From a virus, in IMG/VR virus record IMGVR_UViG_3300031629_000070, positions 1 through 25,644 of that record: 25,644 bases of DNA. One strand, given 5' to 3'. Below, in pieces: positions 14,320-21,855 of this stretch; positions within the stretch are counted from its first letter, which is position 1; each line of letters opens with the position of its first letter. The notes beneath the pieces are model-generated. The model worked only from the letters and a program-made list of their open reading frames with translations, had not been told where the DNA came from and ran no database searches. The position numbers and the translations under genes are program-made.

Positions 14320-15056
14320 GCTCCACCGTATCCTGTGTCCCCAGTGTTACCGTAAGGAGAGATATAAGGGAATGCTCTTGAACTTCTGGAGGCGCTTAGG
14401 ATAGGCGCTCCTGTTGATTTTCCAATTCTACTTTGCAGTAAAGTATCAAACTCCATAGCAGCGGCTGAATAATCAAAGCCTTTAGCTTGAAGGAACTTGA
14501 GTTTAAGGAATTTAATGCTTAATAAGGGATCTAGGGCGCAGGTATCACTGCCTGCACCTATCGTGTCTCGGTTTGGTGTAGTCTGACCCTGCTCTGTTAG
14601 CCAGTTCCGACTCATGTACTCAAAGGTAAGTTCTAGATTAGCAGGAGCGGGTTGTGGAAATATATCGACCTTGCCATCCATGATTCTAAAAGAGGCGTAA
14701 ATAGTCTGACTAACTAAGTCTCTACCTGCAAGATACGTCCAGTCTTGAGGGGATAAAGGGCCACCAACAGCAACTCTGTTTCCTCTATCCCAGCCTGTCT
14801 GGTCAATCATGTAATTAAAGTCATCGGGTAAGGCATATGTACCGCTTACGCCGTCAATACTCGTATCTATTGTGTAGGTCTGAGTAAGAACCTGCCAGTC
14901 ATTCAGTTCGCATAGCTCTTGACCAGACGAATTGAGTAGCCCCACCAACTGAATAAATGCTTCATCCGTATCGGTGACAGGGCTGGAAGAAGTCGACAGA
15001 CCTACCTCAAGGGCAACTCTGTTGATTATATCGTTGACTGACAGGTATCGTGCCAT
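14316..15056 (-). CDS. head-tail adaptor (tail tubular A / gp4-like) protein
   Basis: This gene encodes 246 residues starting MARYLSVNDIINRVALEVGL, with GGAG 7 bases upstream. The opening helix with DIINRVALEVGL, FIQLVGLLNSSGQELCELND (34-53), and YALPDDFNYMID (74-85) is the pattern of podovirus adaptor proteins that form the dodecameric ring below the portal, comparable in role to T7 gp11 or P22 gp4. A beta-rich middle (DGKVDIFPQPAPANLELTFEY) and a late helix (LSIKFLKLKFLQAKG) agree. It is placed between the capsid and tail genes as expected. The C-terminus is Gly/Ser/Tyr-rich. Confidence 0.75.
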   Translation of the reverse strand: MARYLSVNDIINRVALEVGLSTSSSPVTDTDEAFIQLVGLLNSSGQELCELNDWQVLTQTYTIDTSIDGVSGTYALPDDFNYMIDQTGWDRGNRVAVGGPLSPQDWTYLAGRDLVSQTIYASFRIMDGKVDIFPQPAPANLELTFEYMSRNWLTEQGQTTPNRDTIGAGSDTCALDPLLSIKFLKLKFLQAKGFDYSAAAMEFDTLLQSRIGKSTGAPILSASRSSRAFPYISPYGNTGDTGYGGA

Positions 15057-15059
15057 ATT

Positions 15060-15686
15060 TTACTCCGTTACAGCCTCTTCCGACTTTACAGCTTCAAGTT
15101 CAGCTTTAGTACGACGAGTACGTTTAGTCTTCGTAGCCTCCTCTGCAGGACTTTCACCCATCTGGGCCATCAAAGACTCATACTTGGCCTGAAGATCAGC
15201 CAATGCTTCTTTAGTCGCTTCACCAGCACTGTCATCAATGTACTTATTAGCTTTTTCCTTTAGAAAGCCAATACCCATGATGCCCTGACCGTTGGAATCA
15301 CTCACTGAAGCAAGCTGCTCAACTGTCTTGATGTTCAGGTACTTCAATTCCTCACATTGACTGCGAGTAATGCCTGCCCATTCTTCAAGCAGAGTACCTT
15401 CAACCTTCTCTTGGTCTTCGCGAGCTTCAAACTTGCGGAAATGCTCTGCAAATCTAGCCTTATCCATCTCAGTAGCAGGGCGGATTACAATTGAATCTTT
15501 GTTTCCAGGCTGCATGATCTGAACATAAGCAACTTCTTTGTAAATTGGCCTTCCAGCCTCTTTGGTTTTTGCACTATTGATACGAGGGTTGTTAAAGAAC
15601 TTCACCAGCAGGTTTTCATCCCCGTGGTAACGCCCGTTATTCATCGCCAGATCAGTAATGCCGTGTTCTGCTTCCATTAAACTCAT
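15060..15686 (-). CDS. conserved phage head-region protein of unknown function
   Basis: This gene encodes 208 residues starting MSLMEAEHGITDLAMNNGRY. Residues 45-90 (GRPIYKEVAYVQIMQPGNKD and IRPATEMDKARFAEHFRKFE) and 97-130 (EGTLLEEWAGITRSQCEELK YLNIKTVEQLA) are typical of a widespread uncharacterised phage protein encoded near the capsid genes. The LNIKTVEQLASVSD part resembles a helix-hairpin-helix. The C-terminal 55 residues are charged, with a basic KTKRTRRTKAELEAVK segment that could contact DNA or another protein. It lies downstream of a structured intergenic stretch. Virion membership is likely but unproven. Confidence 0.65.
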   Translation of the reverse strand: MSLMEAEHGITDLAMNNGRYHGDENLLVKFFNNPRINSAKTKEAGRPIYKEVAYVQIMQPGNKDSIVIRPATEMDKARFAEHFRKFEAREDQEKVEGTLLEEWAGITRSQCEELKYLNIKTVEQLASVSDSNGQGIMGIGFLKEKANKYIDDSAGEATKEALADLQAKYESLMAQMGESPAEEATKTKRTRRTKAELEAVKSEEAVTE

Positions 15687-15708
15687 AATATAGCCCTTCT
15701 TTAGTTGT

Positions 15709-15781
15709 GCGCTCTATGGCGCGTTATGTTTCAACCGCATAAGCGGATGAGTGATAAGTAGGCTGGGCTATCTATGTAGCC
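15709..15781 (-). other. structured intergenic region with three hairpins
   Basis: The 106-base gap 15687-15792 contains three perfect short inverted repeats. These are GCGC-TCTATG-GCGC (15709-15722), CCGC-ATAA-GCGG (15735-15746) and GGCTA-TCTATG-TAGCC (15766-15781). Two of them share the same hexaloop. No T-run follows on the minus strand, so a simple terminator is not supported. An RNA processing signal or a protein-binding element is possible. Confidence 0.5.
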
Positions 15782-15792
15782 AAACACTACTA

Positions 15793-16140
15793 TTATGGCG
15801 GTGTTAAAGTCCCGCCAACGCTAGAATTCGATGTATACCCAATTCCATTCTCATGGTGCGTATTAGCGCCAACAACAAAGACAAGATGGCCCGTTGCATT
15901 TAAAGGTGCTGCGCCATTTCCAAATCGTGCTGGTGCACCTGTTAATGTAATCGCAAGTCTACCAGTGGATGTATAGCCTAAACCTTGATGGTAATGATCT
16001 ATAGTGCCATCTATATCAACTGCCAAAACTTGGCCTGCATCGAAAGGAAGACCATTCTGGAAATGAGAAGGAGCAAGAGCGCCGTCCACATAAGGGACAG
16101 CGCCACCACTCTTTGGGTTTGCATTAAGTAATGCAGACAT
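15793..16140 (-). CDS. His-containing 23-residue-repeat capsid-associated protein
   Basis: This gene encodes 115 residues. Four repeats with a strict 23-residue period begin at residues 26, 49, 72 and 95: HFQNGLPF, HYHQGLGY, RFGNGAAP and HHENGIGY. Each is followed by a small turn and a hydrophobic strand (GQVLAV, GRLAIT, GHLVFV, last one degenerate). This suggests a repeating beta structure. Similar short repeat proteins are encoded beside major capsid genes in other phages, so a head decoration or fibre role is plausible. The ribosome binding site is weak. It follows the neighbouring capsid-associated gene by 20 bases. Function is not established. Confidence 0.6.
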   Translation of the reverse strand: MSALLNANPKSGGAVPYVDGALAPSHFQNGLPFDAGQVLAVDIDGTIDHYHQGLGYTSTGRLAITLTGAPARFGNGAAPLNATGHLVFVVGANTHHENGIGYTSNSSVGGTLTPP

Positions 16141-16160
16141 TAGACAATAATCAACTAACT

Positions 16161-16664
16161 CTAGTTAGACGCATTATTGCAAGACGGACGATTCAATGCT
16201 ACCAAAGCAAGTCCAGCCGCAGGAGTCGCAATAGCGCCTACTGAGATTGTTCCTGCAATGATGTCACCAACTACTACGGCATCATCAATTGATCCTGCTG
16301 TAGAGGTCAGATAGCATAATTTGCCAGATGCAAAAGAGGCGAGAACTTTTGCTACCGCTTTTCCGCCAATCTGATACCAGCCATACTGACTGCCCAAAAC
16401 AGGAGCCATTGCCGTAGCGACTAATGCGCCGACAGCATTTGCACTTGCCAGAGTAGTGGTAAAGTCGCCCATATTGACCAGTACAACACTGCCTAAAGCG
16501 GTAGCTGCTACACCTTCACAATAGATGAACTCTCCAACACCGTAGTCAGTATCGTCTGTGTCATAAGCACTAACGATTTGTCCAAGACGCTGTTCTTTTG
16601 TGGTGTGGACAGAATTAAAATCTCCGCCTCCACCGATTACTTCGTTACTTTGAAATTGTGACAT
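16161..16664 (-). CDS. probable capsid decoration-type protein
   Basis: This gene encodes 167 residues starting MSQFQSNEVIGGGGDFNS, with AGGAG 7 bases upstream. It is rich in Ala, Val, Gly and Thr with alternating hydrophobic residues. Segments such as GEFIYCEGVAATALGSVVLV, GSQYGWYQIGGKAVAKVLAS and STAGSIDDAVVVGDIIAG recur in small proteins encoded next to major capsid genes of podoviruses. A beta-rich fold that coats the capsid surface is the best guess. It lies just downstream of the capsid gene, behind a candidate partial terminator, which would set its dose below that of the coat protein. No direct functional evidence is visible. Confidence 0.6.
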   Translation of the reverse strand: MSQFQSNEVIGGGGDFNSVHTTKEQRLGQIVSAYDTDDTDYGVGEFIYCEGVAATALGSVVLVNMGDFTTTLASANAVGALVATAMAPVLGSQYGWYQIGGKAVAKVLASFASGKLCYLTSTAGSIDDAVVVGDIIAGTISVGAIATPAAGLALVALNRPSCNNASN

Positions 16665-16676
16665 TTTAATTCTCCT

Positions 16677-16740
16677 AAAAAAGAGGGCTGTTAAACCCTA
16701 AAAGCCCACCCCCGAATTATGAGCGGAGGCAGGCTGGGCT
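16677..16740 (-). terminator. candidate (partial) terminator after the major capsid gene
   Basis: Two hairpins follow the capsid stop on the minus strand. The first pairs AGCCCA with TGGGCT (ends at 16735-16740 and 16703-16708) and contains an inner CCTCCG/CGGGGG stem, followed by TTTTA. The second pairs AGGG with CCCT (16684-16687 and 16696-16699) and is followed by six Ts. Downstream late genes presumably rely on readthrough. Confidence 0.45.
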
Positions 16741-16746
16741 TACTTA

Positions 16747-17712
16747 TTAAGCGTTAAGATCAAGACGACCTTGGAATTGCGCACCAGAGGAAGTCAAGTT
16801 GCCAGCCCATGCAAGGATCTGCACTTCAGCATCTTGGTTAGTTGCGTAGCGGCGGTTAGGCGACAACGGAACCATGTTACGGCTTGCATGTGGACGATAG
16901 TGGATATAGTCGCAGTTCAAGAAGAACGCTGTTCCAGCAGGGCAATACCCGCCGATACCACCATCCAGACACACATCAGCATCCATGTACTTGATAGTTG
17001 GGAAACCAAGGTTTCCGACTTCAGGTGACATAAAGCGTTGTTGTGCTTGCAGAGACTCTACATAAGTAGACCACACTACGTTATCGACCATGATTAGGTC
17101 AGGACGATCAGTACCACGAACTTGCTTGACCCAAAGGTCGTTGAACAAGCCCTGAACAGTCGTAGGATCAGCAGCGCCAGAATCGACAAACTGGTTACGC
17201 CAGAAAGTCCAAGTAGCACGATCAATACCACCGTAAGTGCCAGTAGTAGGATCAAGAGGGATAGCAGCGTTTAAGCCATCAATCTCTTTACCGCCAGAAC
17301 CAGTACCGTCAGAGTACAATCCACCTGAGATCAGGTTAGCCAGTGTAGACTCAGCTACAGACAAGCGAGCATCAAGAAGATCAATCATCTTCTCACGGCC
17401 AGCATTCTGGAGCATTTCCAGACCAGAGATAACTACGGGTACAGCAGCCTGCTTGATGTTGAACTCAGCAGCACTAATCACATCACTTACGCCAACAGGC
17501 AAGATGTCATAGCCAGAGTACCAGCCGCCATTAGTATTCTCAGCAAAGCTCAGTTCCTGCATAATCTTAGAGCCGCCAGAGAATGTCTTGATCTTGCCCT
17601 TAGAGGACAGCTTCATCAAGATAGCGTTGTTTTTGGTTACGTTGTCAGCAATCTGCCGAGTACGCGATTCAATCGTGGTAGCGAGAATGTCGCTAATATT
17701 TGGGAATGCCAT
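16747..17712 (-). CDS. major capsid protein
   Basis: This gene encodes 321 residues starting MAFPNISDILATTIESRTRQ. AGGAGGA lies 8 bases before the ATG, the strongest ribosome binding site in the window, as expected for the most abundant virion protein. The sequence has the features of the HK97-fold coat family: an N-terminal helix with NNAILMKLSSKGKIKTFSGG, AEFNIKQAAVPVVISGLEML (spine region), DLIMVDNVVWSTYVESLQAQ near residue 205, and a beta-rich C-terminus (PNRRYATNQDAEVQILAWAG). It follows the scaffold gene across a 188-base gap with a candidate promoter and precedes the decoration-type genes. No prohead protease gene is seen, so maturation probably occurs without cleavage. Confidence 0.93.
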   Translation of the reverse strand: MAFPNISDILATTIESRTRQIADNVTKNNAILMKLSSKGKIKTFSGGSKIMQELSFAENTNGGWYSGYDILPVGVSDVISAAEFNIKQAAVPVVISGLEMLQNAGREKMIDLLDARLSVAESTLANLISGGLYSDGTGSGGKEIDGLNAAIPLDPTTGTYGGIDRATWTFWRNQFVDSGAADPTTVQGLFNDLWVKQVRGTDRPDLIMVDNVVWSTYVESLQAQQRFMSPEVGNLGFPTIKYMDADVCLDGGIGGYCPAGTAFFLNCDYIHYRPHASRNMVPLSPNRRYATNQDAEVQILAWAGNLTSSGAQFQGRLDLNA

Positions 17713-17794
17713 CAGGCGATCCTCCTATCAGTTAAAGTTAAGTTACACTTCAGTCGCCGCTTGAATAGCTTCTGCTGACAAGAGAATCGCGTGA

Positions 17795-17823
17795 ATGATT
17801 CAACTTGAGAATTCTAGTATCAA
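17795..17823 (-). promoter_or_regulatory. candidate promoter for the major capsid gene
   Basis: On the minus strand TTGATA (17818-17823) and AATCAT (17795-17800) are separated by 17 bases, matching sigma70 elements at 5 and 4 of 6 positions. It lies 82 bases before the capsid ATG in a 188-base noncoding gap. The match of the second box is modest. Confidence 0.35.
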
Positions 17824-17827
17824 AATC

Positions 17828-17852
17828 AGGGTATCGCTTGATTGATAACCCT
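17828..17852 (-). terminator. hairpin downstream of the scaffold gene
   Basis: AGGGTATC (17828-17835) pairs with GATAACCCT (17844-17852) with one bulged base and an 8-base loop. On the minus strand it is followed by GATTTTG, a weak T-run. It could attenuate transcription from the scaffold or be an RNA stability element. Confidence 0.35.
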
Positions 17853-17900
17853 TAATATTGGGTAGTTTATACTCAATTTTACATTTGTCCAGCTTTCAGA

Positions 17901-18932
17901 CTACATGCGTCCAGCAGAGTCCCATGCATCATTTAGAGCAGAGGCCACTGAATTAGCGGCTTGGCCCTGCATTCCCCCTCCAGGCGACCCTGATATTGAG
18001 CTAGCAGCTTGCCTTTTCTGGTTTACTGACTTCTGTGAGGATCTTCCAGACATAATCTTGGATATTTGCGGATGATTAGAGCAGGCAAGGTTATAAGCCT
18101 CATCCATGCTCATCTCTCTGCCACGGTTAGCAGCCATATCCAGTAAATCAGCCATATCACCGCGAACATCGTTATAGAACTCGTTACTTGACCCAAAGTT
18201 GTTCACTTCTTGGGCAACTTGTCCTTGAACATGCTGTCGCTCCTGTTGTTCTCGCTGCTGATACCCTTGAAGCTGCTGCTGCATAGGCCCAAGGCGTTCA
18301 TTAAACATCTGTTCCATCTGACTCTGCTGCTGGGATTCGGCAGAGGGCGCTTCACCCACAAGCATTGAGTCTAGCGACTTAATATCAACACCAAACTGCT
18401 TGATGATAGAGGCTACAACTTGTGCCTTTTGAATGGGTGAACCCATCTGTAGCGTTGATCCAGTCTGCAATAAACCTTGGATAGACTGACCAGCACCCCC
18501 GTTCATCTGAAAGTACTGCTGATAGGGCTGAAGAGACTTATCCATTGCTTCAGCACGTTTAGCTTGCTGCGAATATTGGACAATTCCTTTCTCGTAGTCC
18601 TGCTCACGCTTGACGATGTCAGCTTTTACTGCATCTGGGACATCATTCCAGACTTCTCTGGATTCAAGTGATAGACCTACGGGAGGCTTTGAGTCTTCTT
18701 CTGGCTGCGCACTGACTGGGCTAAAATCGTCCTCGCTTTGTCGTATTGGGCTTTCGTCACTTGCTTGTTCTGTATCTCCTGTTGTATCTGCTGCTCCAAG
18801 GCTGACTGGCTCTTGGACTTCTGCTGCGTCTTCTCCTCCATTATCTATCTCCGAGGCATCCCATGCGTCTGCCAGTGCGCTATTGAGTGAGTCTTCTTCT
18901 ATCTCTACTTCTACTTCATTTGCTTCGTTCAT
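17901..18932 (-). CDS. capsid scaffolding protein
   Basis: This gene encodes 343 residues. The first 80 are strongly acidic and probably disordered. Residues 87-145 (LSLESREVWNDVPDAVKADI ... EKGIVQYSQQAKRAEAMDKS) match a common podovirus scaffold core. A Gln-rich coiled coil spans about 200-245, and a helical, basic part follows (NQKRQAAS). Scaffold proteins drive prohead assembly with portal and coat protein and then leave. The gene lies between portal and capsid genes as expected. A peculiarity is that almost the same motif occurs near both ends: SLNSALADAWDAS at 15-27 and SVASALNDAWDSA at 328-340. GAGGG precedes the ATG at 18932. Confidence 0.8.
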   Translation of the reverse strand: MNEANEVEVEIEEDSLNSALADAWDASEIDNGGEDAAEVQEPVSLGAADTTGDTEQASDESPIRQSEDDFSPVSAQPEEDSKPPVGLSLESREVWNDVPDAVKADIVKREQDYEKGIVQYSQQAKRAEAMDKSLQPYQQYFQMNGGAGQSIQGLLQTGSTLQMGSPIQKAQVVASIIKQFGVDIKSLDSMLVGEAPSAESQQQSQMEQMFNERLGPMQQQLQGYQQREQQERQHVQGQVAQEVNNFGSSNEFYNDVRGDMADLLDMAANRGREMSMDEAYNLACSNHPQISKIMSGRSSQKSVNQKRQAASSISGSPGGGMQGQAANSVASALNDAWDSAGRM

Positions 18933-18936
18933 AATT

Positions 18937-19278
18937 TTAGCCCTCGCGCTCTAGGCGCATTATATTGTTATATATCTCCTGCTTTCTCTCGAACTTCTCT
19001 GCTGTCGTATGCTGACCAGTGTAGAGTCGGTCGCGTTCCTTTCTTTTTCTATCTAAAAACCCTTGGTCAAACTCTGAAGAATTGACAACATTGTTTCTTT
19101 CGTTGTGTTCACGGAGTTGTTTTCTGTCAGAGATAACTGAGCCATCTACAGGGGATACGAAGCTCTGCACATCATTCCATATCTGTGCCGAACGGGGAGA
19201 AGCCTGCCGCGCAGATTCATCAATTGGGATAAATTCATACTTCCCTGTTTCTTCGTTTAAGGATTGCTTCCATCTCAT
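18937..19278 (-). CDS. small conserved head-region protein
   Basis: This gene encodes 113 residues starting MRWKQSLNEETGKYEFIPID. The ATG overlaps the portal stop (ATGA). The central part FVSPVDGSVISDRKQLREHN (40-59) resembles a motif in small proteins encoded between portal and scaffold genes of several podoviruses, with a turn (SPVDGSVI) followed by a basic helix. The C-terminal half is highly charged and helical (DRKRKERDRLY, EKFERKQEIYNNIM). Function is unknown. Coupling to the portal and scaffold genes suggests a role in head assembly. Confidence 0.6.
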   Translation of the reverse strand: MRWKQSLNEETGKYEFIPIDESARQASPRSAQIWNDVQSFVSPVDGSVISDRKQLREHNERNNVVNSSEFDQGFLDRKRKERDRLYTGQHTTAEKFERKQEIYNNIMRLEREG

Positions 19279-21461
19279 TGGTTTCGGCCTCTTGCTTGGG
19301 CTTCTATCTCACTCATTGAGTATTCGTGATTAACTCCTTGAGATTCAATATCGTAAACAGCCTGCGCCTTCTCAATCATTAGGTCAGCCTTCATATTGGC
19401 TTGTATCTCTTGGATACTCGCCTGAAGATCAGAGGCTATCTCCTGCAAGCGACTCTGAGAGCGCATTTGCTCCATCGTCATGTCTCGCTGGTTATCAGCT
19501 TCCATCTTGGCCATTTCAGACTGTATTTTAGCCTGCTGAACTTGCATGTCGGCCTGAGCTTTGATTTGAATCTTCTGAACTTCACCCGCTTGCTTTTGCT
19601 GGCTCGCTTGAATCTTCATCTGCTCTATCTGGAGCTTAACCTGATTATCCTGAGCGGCACCATTATCATCTTGTCCAGGCGGTGGCATCTTCTTGGCCCC
19701 CTCAATCGCTAGATCAAACGTGCCTTCAAGATATTCCGCTCCTTTATACCCAGCCATAGCCCATTTGAGCATTTCAAGCAGTATAGGCAGGGATTCTGGG
19801 AGAGCGGCAGCAGCACTTGAAGCAGATTGGATGTACTGAGACATTGCCATCAGGAATTCACTGCGCTCAGACTTAATCTGGGCATAGTCAACCATCGCAA
19901 TAGACTCTGGCTTGATGTTTACACGCCACTTCACATCCGTTGACTGCATTAGGTCAATGGCATCGGAGACATACGTTTTATCAGCTTCTGGTAGAAATCC
20001 AGCGTTAGATTGCTCAACAATAGTCTCTTTGCTGAAGTGCTTTGATATAACTTCAGCTTTTAGAGCCTCAAGATCACTAGCAAACCTAGCGAACTCCTCT
20101 TGCAACGCCTGAATACCGATAGACCCCATCTTGGCTTTAATAGCCTGAGTACCGCCAGAAGTGTACTGATCGGTAGCACCTCCGCGCATAATGTCACTCA
20201 TACCTGTTATTTCATACAATTGTTCAGTCTTAGCCTGCTGTACAAGTTGCAGTGTTTGCAATACACCCACTATGACCTCAACGGGGAACCACTGGATACT
20301 TCCTTGCAACCCACCCTTCTCAGCAAACATCGCCCAGTTATCAACGGGTATGAGATCATTTTCAACACCCTCTTTGAGCATACGTCCCACCGAATCGCCT
20401 GCCGCCTTGTCATATACACCCACTACCTTAATAGCGCGAGTAATAGTGCTTATACGGCTTTGTAGCTCATCAATTTCATTGTATAAGTCCTGAGCGAGTA
20501 TAAAGTCAGCTCTAGGCGTAAATAACGTGGTTGTGCAGTTGGCTATCATAGGGCGGGGCATAGGTAGAAACCCATCCAGACCTAGTGGATCTTCTTTATA
20601 GTCCAGAATGAGGTCTGCACCTTCAGAATACCAATACACATGCTTGTCTTTTTTGTTCCAAATTTCCCAGATTTCTGCCTTTTGGACATTATCTCTTTCA
20701 TCAGTATCGGCAGCACCCATATTGCCACTATTGCCTTCTGGGGTTTGGTTTTTGTACTCAATGTTTTTGGCTACTTTCTCGCCAAAACGCTCAGTAACTT
20801 CATCTTTATCAAGCCAAGCACGAAATCCCCACCAAGGGATCTCTTTCCATGTCCTACCCCAGCCCCATCTGACATCTTGCCAGTGGATGTAGTCGATAGG
20901 AGCATCTTCGTAGTCTAATACCTCGATTTCTTCATTTTCAAAAGAATCGGGGTTCATTTGAGTCTCGGTCATGGTCGCCATATCGTAACGAACACGCGCA
21001 CAGCCCATGCCAGGAAGCAATCTATCCTGAAGTGCTGCTTTTAATACAGTCGATAGGTCTTCACCGCTGGGTTCAACGTCAGTCATAAGCATTCGTTGAT
21101 ACATTAATGAGGCAACCCGCGCTATATCGTCATCTGGGTCATAATGTTCGCGAACAACATCAATCTTTGGCGTATTTCCGTATAGCATAGCCATTGTTGT
21201 AGAGATATTCTTATGGAACAGATTTAGCTTTGAAGACGCATTATTGCTGAAGTTATCCCCGTAGGAGTCACTAGAGCCTTGTCTGTCATCCAGATAGCGA
21301 TTAACAACAGAGTTGCCCTGCTTCAGGTACTTGCGTAAGCGTTTATCAGCCGCTGACATCTCTTTCTGCCAGTGCTGGTGCCATTGTGCGGGTGTCTTGC
21401 TCTTTTTGGGAGCTTTCATGTCCACAACTGTCTCGTAATCAATCTCTATATCAACGTCCAT
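19275..21461 (-). CDS. portal protein
   Basis: This gene encodes 728 residues. AGAGG lies 7 bases before the ATG. The core contains the portal signatures FHKNISTTMAMLYGNTPKID (82-101), ILAQDLYNEIDELQSRIST (321-339) and LYEITGMSDIMRGGATDQYT (415-434) with GTQAIKAKMGSIGIQALQEE just after, typical of P22-like podovirus portals. A long C-terminal coiled coil (about 607-715) has repeating Gln, Lys, Met and Glu and would form the helical barrel that extends into the capsid. Twelve copies form the ring through which terminase packs DNA and to which the adaptor binds. The protein is long, consistent with barrel-bearing portals. Confidence 0.93.
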   Translation of the reverse strand: MDVDIEIDYETVVDMKAPKKSKTPAQWHQHWQKEMSAADKRLRKYLKQGNSVVNRYLDDRQGSSDSYGDNFSNNASSKLNLFHKNISTTMAMLYGNTPKIDVVREHYDPDDDIARVASLMYQRMLMTDVEPSGEDLSTVLKAALQDRLLPGMGCARVRYDMATMTETQMNPDSFENEEIEVLDYEDAPIDYIHWQDVRWGWGRTWKEIPWWGFRAWLDKDEVTERFGEKVAKNIEYKNQTPEGNSGNMGAADTDERDNVQKAEIWEIWNKKDKHVYWYSEGADLILDYKEDPLGLDGFLPMPRPMIANCTTTLFTPRADFILAQDLYNEIDELQSRISTITRAIKVVGVYDKAAGDSVGRMLKEGVENDLIPVDNWAMFAEKGGLQGSIQWFPVEVIVGVLQTLQLVQQAKTEQLYEITGMSDIMRGGATDQYTSGGTQAIKAKMGSIGIQALQEEFARFASDLEALKAEVISKHFSKETIVEQSNAGFLPEADKTYVSDAIDLMQSTDVKWRVNIKPESIAMVDYAQIKSERSEFLMAMSQYIQSASSAAAALPESLPILLEMLKWAMAGYKGAEYLEGTFDLAIEGAKKMPPPGQDDNGAAQDNQVKLQIEQMKIQASQQKQAGEVQKIQIKAQADMQVQQAKIQSEMAKMEADNQRDMTMEQMRSQSRLQEIASDLQASIQEIQANMKADLMIEKAQAVYDIESQGVNHEYSMSEIEAQARGRNQ

Positions 21462-21464
21462 TAT

Positions 21465-21824
21465 TTAGCCTCTATTCTGCTGTGCCATCCCTTGTGGGGG
21501 CATACCTGCTATTGGCTGGCTTGGGGCATTTTGCCTGAGCATTTGAGCCATCATTTGTTGCTGTTGCATTGGATCTGGGGCTGCTGGAACAGGTTGTGAA
21601 GGTTGCTGGCCTTGTTGTGCTGGGCCAGACATCATTGTGCCATCTGGCATCATGTGACTTTCTGGCTGTTGTGGCGGCGCATTGGGAGATGGAGCTTGCT
21701 TTCCCGCTGGCTGTTGACCTTGAGGCATCCCAACGGCTGGGCCTGATGGGAATGCTTGAGGGGCCATGCCCTGTGGAGCCATACCTTGCGGTGGCATACC
21801 TTGTGGTGGCATTTGTCCGTTCAT
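21465..21824 (-). CDS. Met/Pro/Gln/Gly-rich low-complexity protein
   Basis: This gene encodes 119 residues starting MNGQMPPQGMPPQGMAPQGM, with AAAGGA 9 bases upstream. It consists almost entirely of Pro, Gln, Met, Gly and Ala. PQGM repeats at the start and end, and a Gln/Met run (DPMQQQQMMAQML) lies near residue 85. It is surely disordered. It lies between terminase and portal, 3 bases before the portal start, so it may be a virion or packaging-related flexible protein. The low-complexity composition prevents family assignment, but the ribosome binding site and tight placement make it a real gene. Confidence 0.6.
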   Translation of the reverse strand: MNGQMPPQGMPPQGMAPQGMAPQAFPSGPAVGMPQGQQPAGKQAPSPNAPPQQPESHMMPDGTMMSGPAQQGQQPSQPVPAAPDPMQQQQMMAQMLRQNAPSQPIAGMPPQGMAQQNRG

Positions 21825-21855
21825 TTTAGCAATCCTTTGGTTAATTTGTGTTCAA

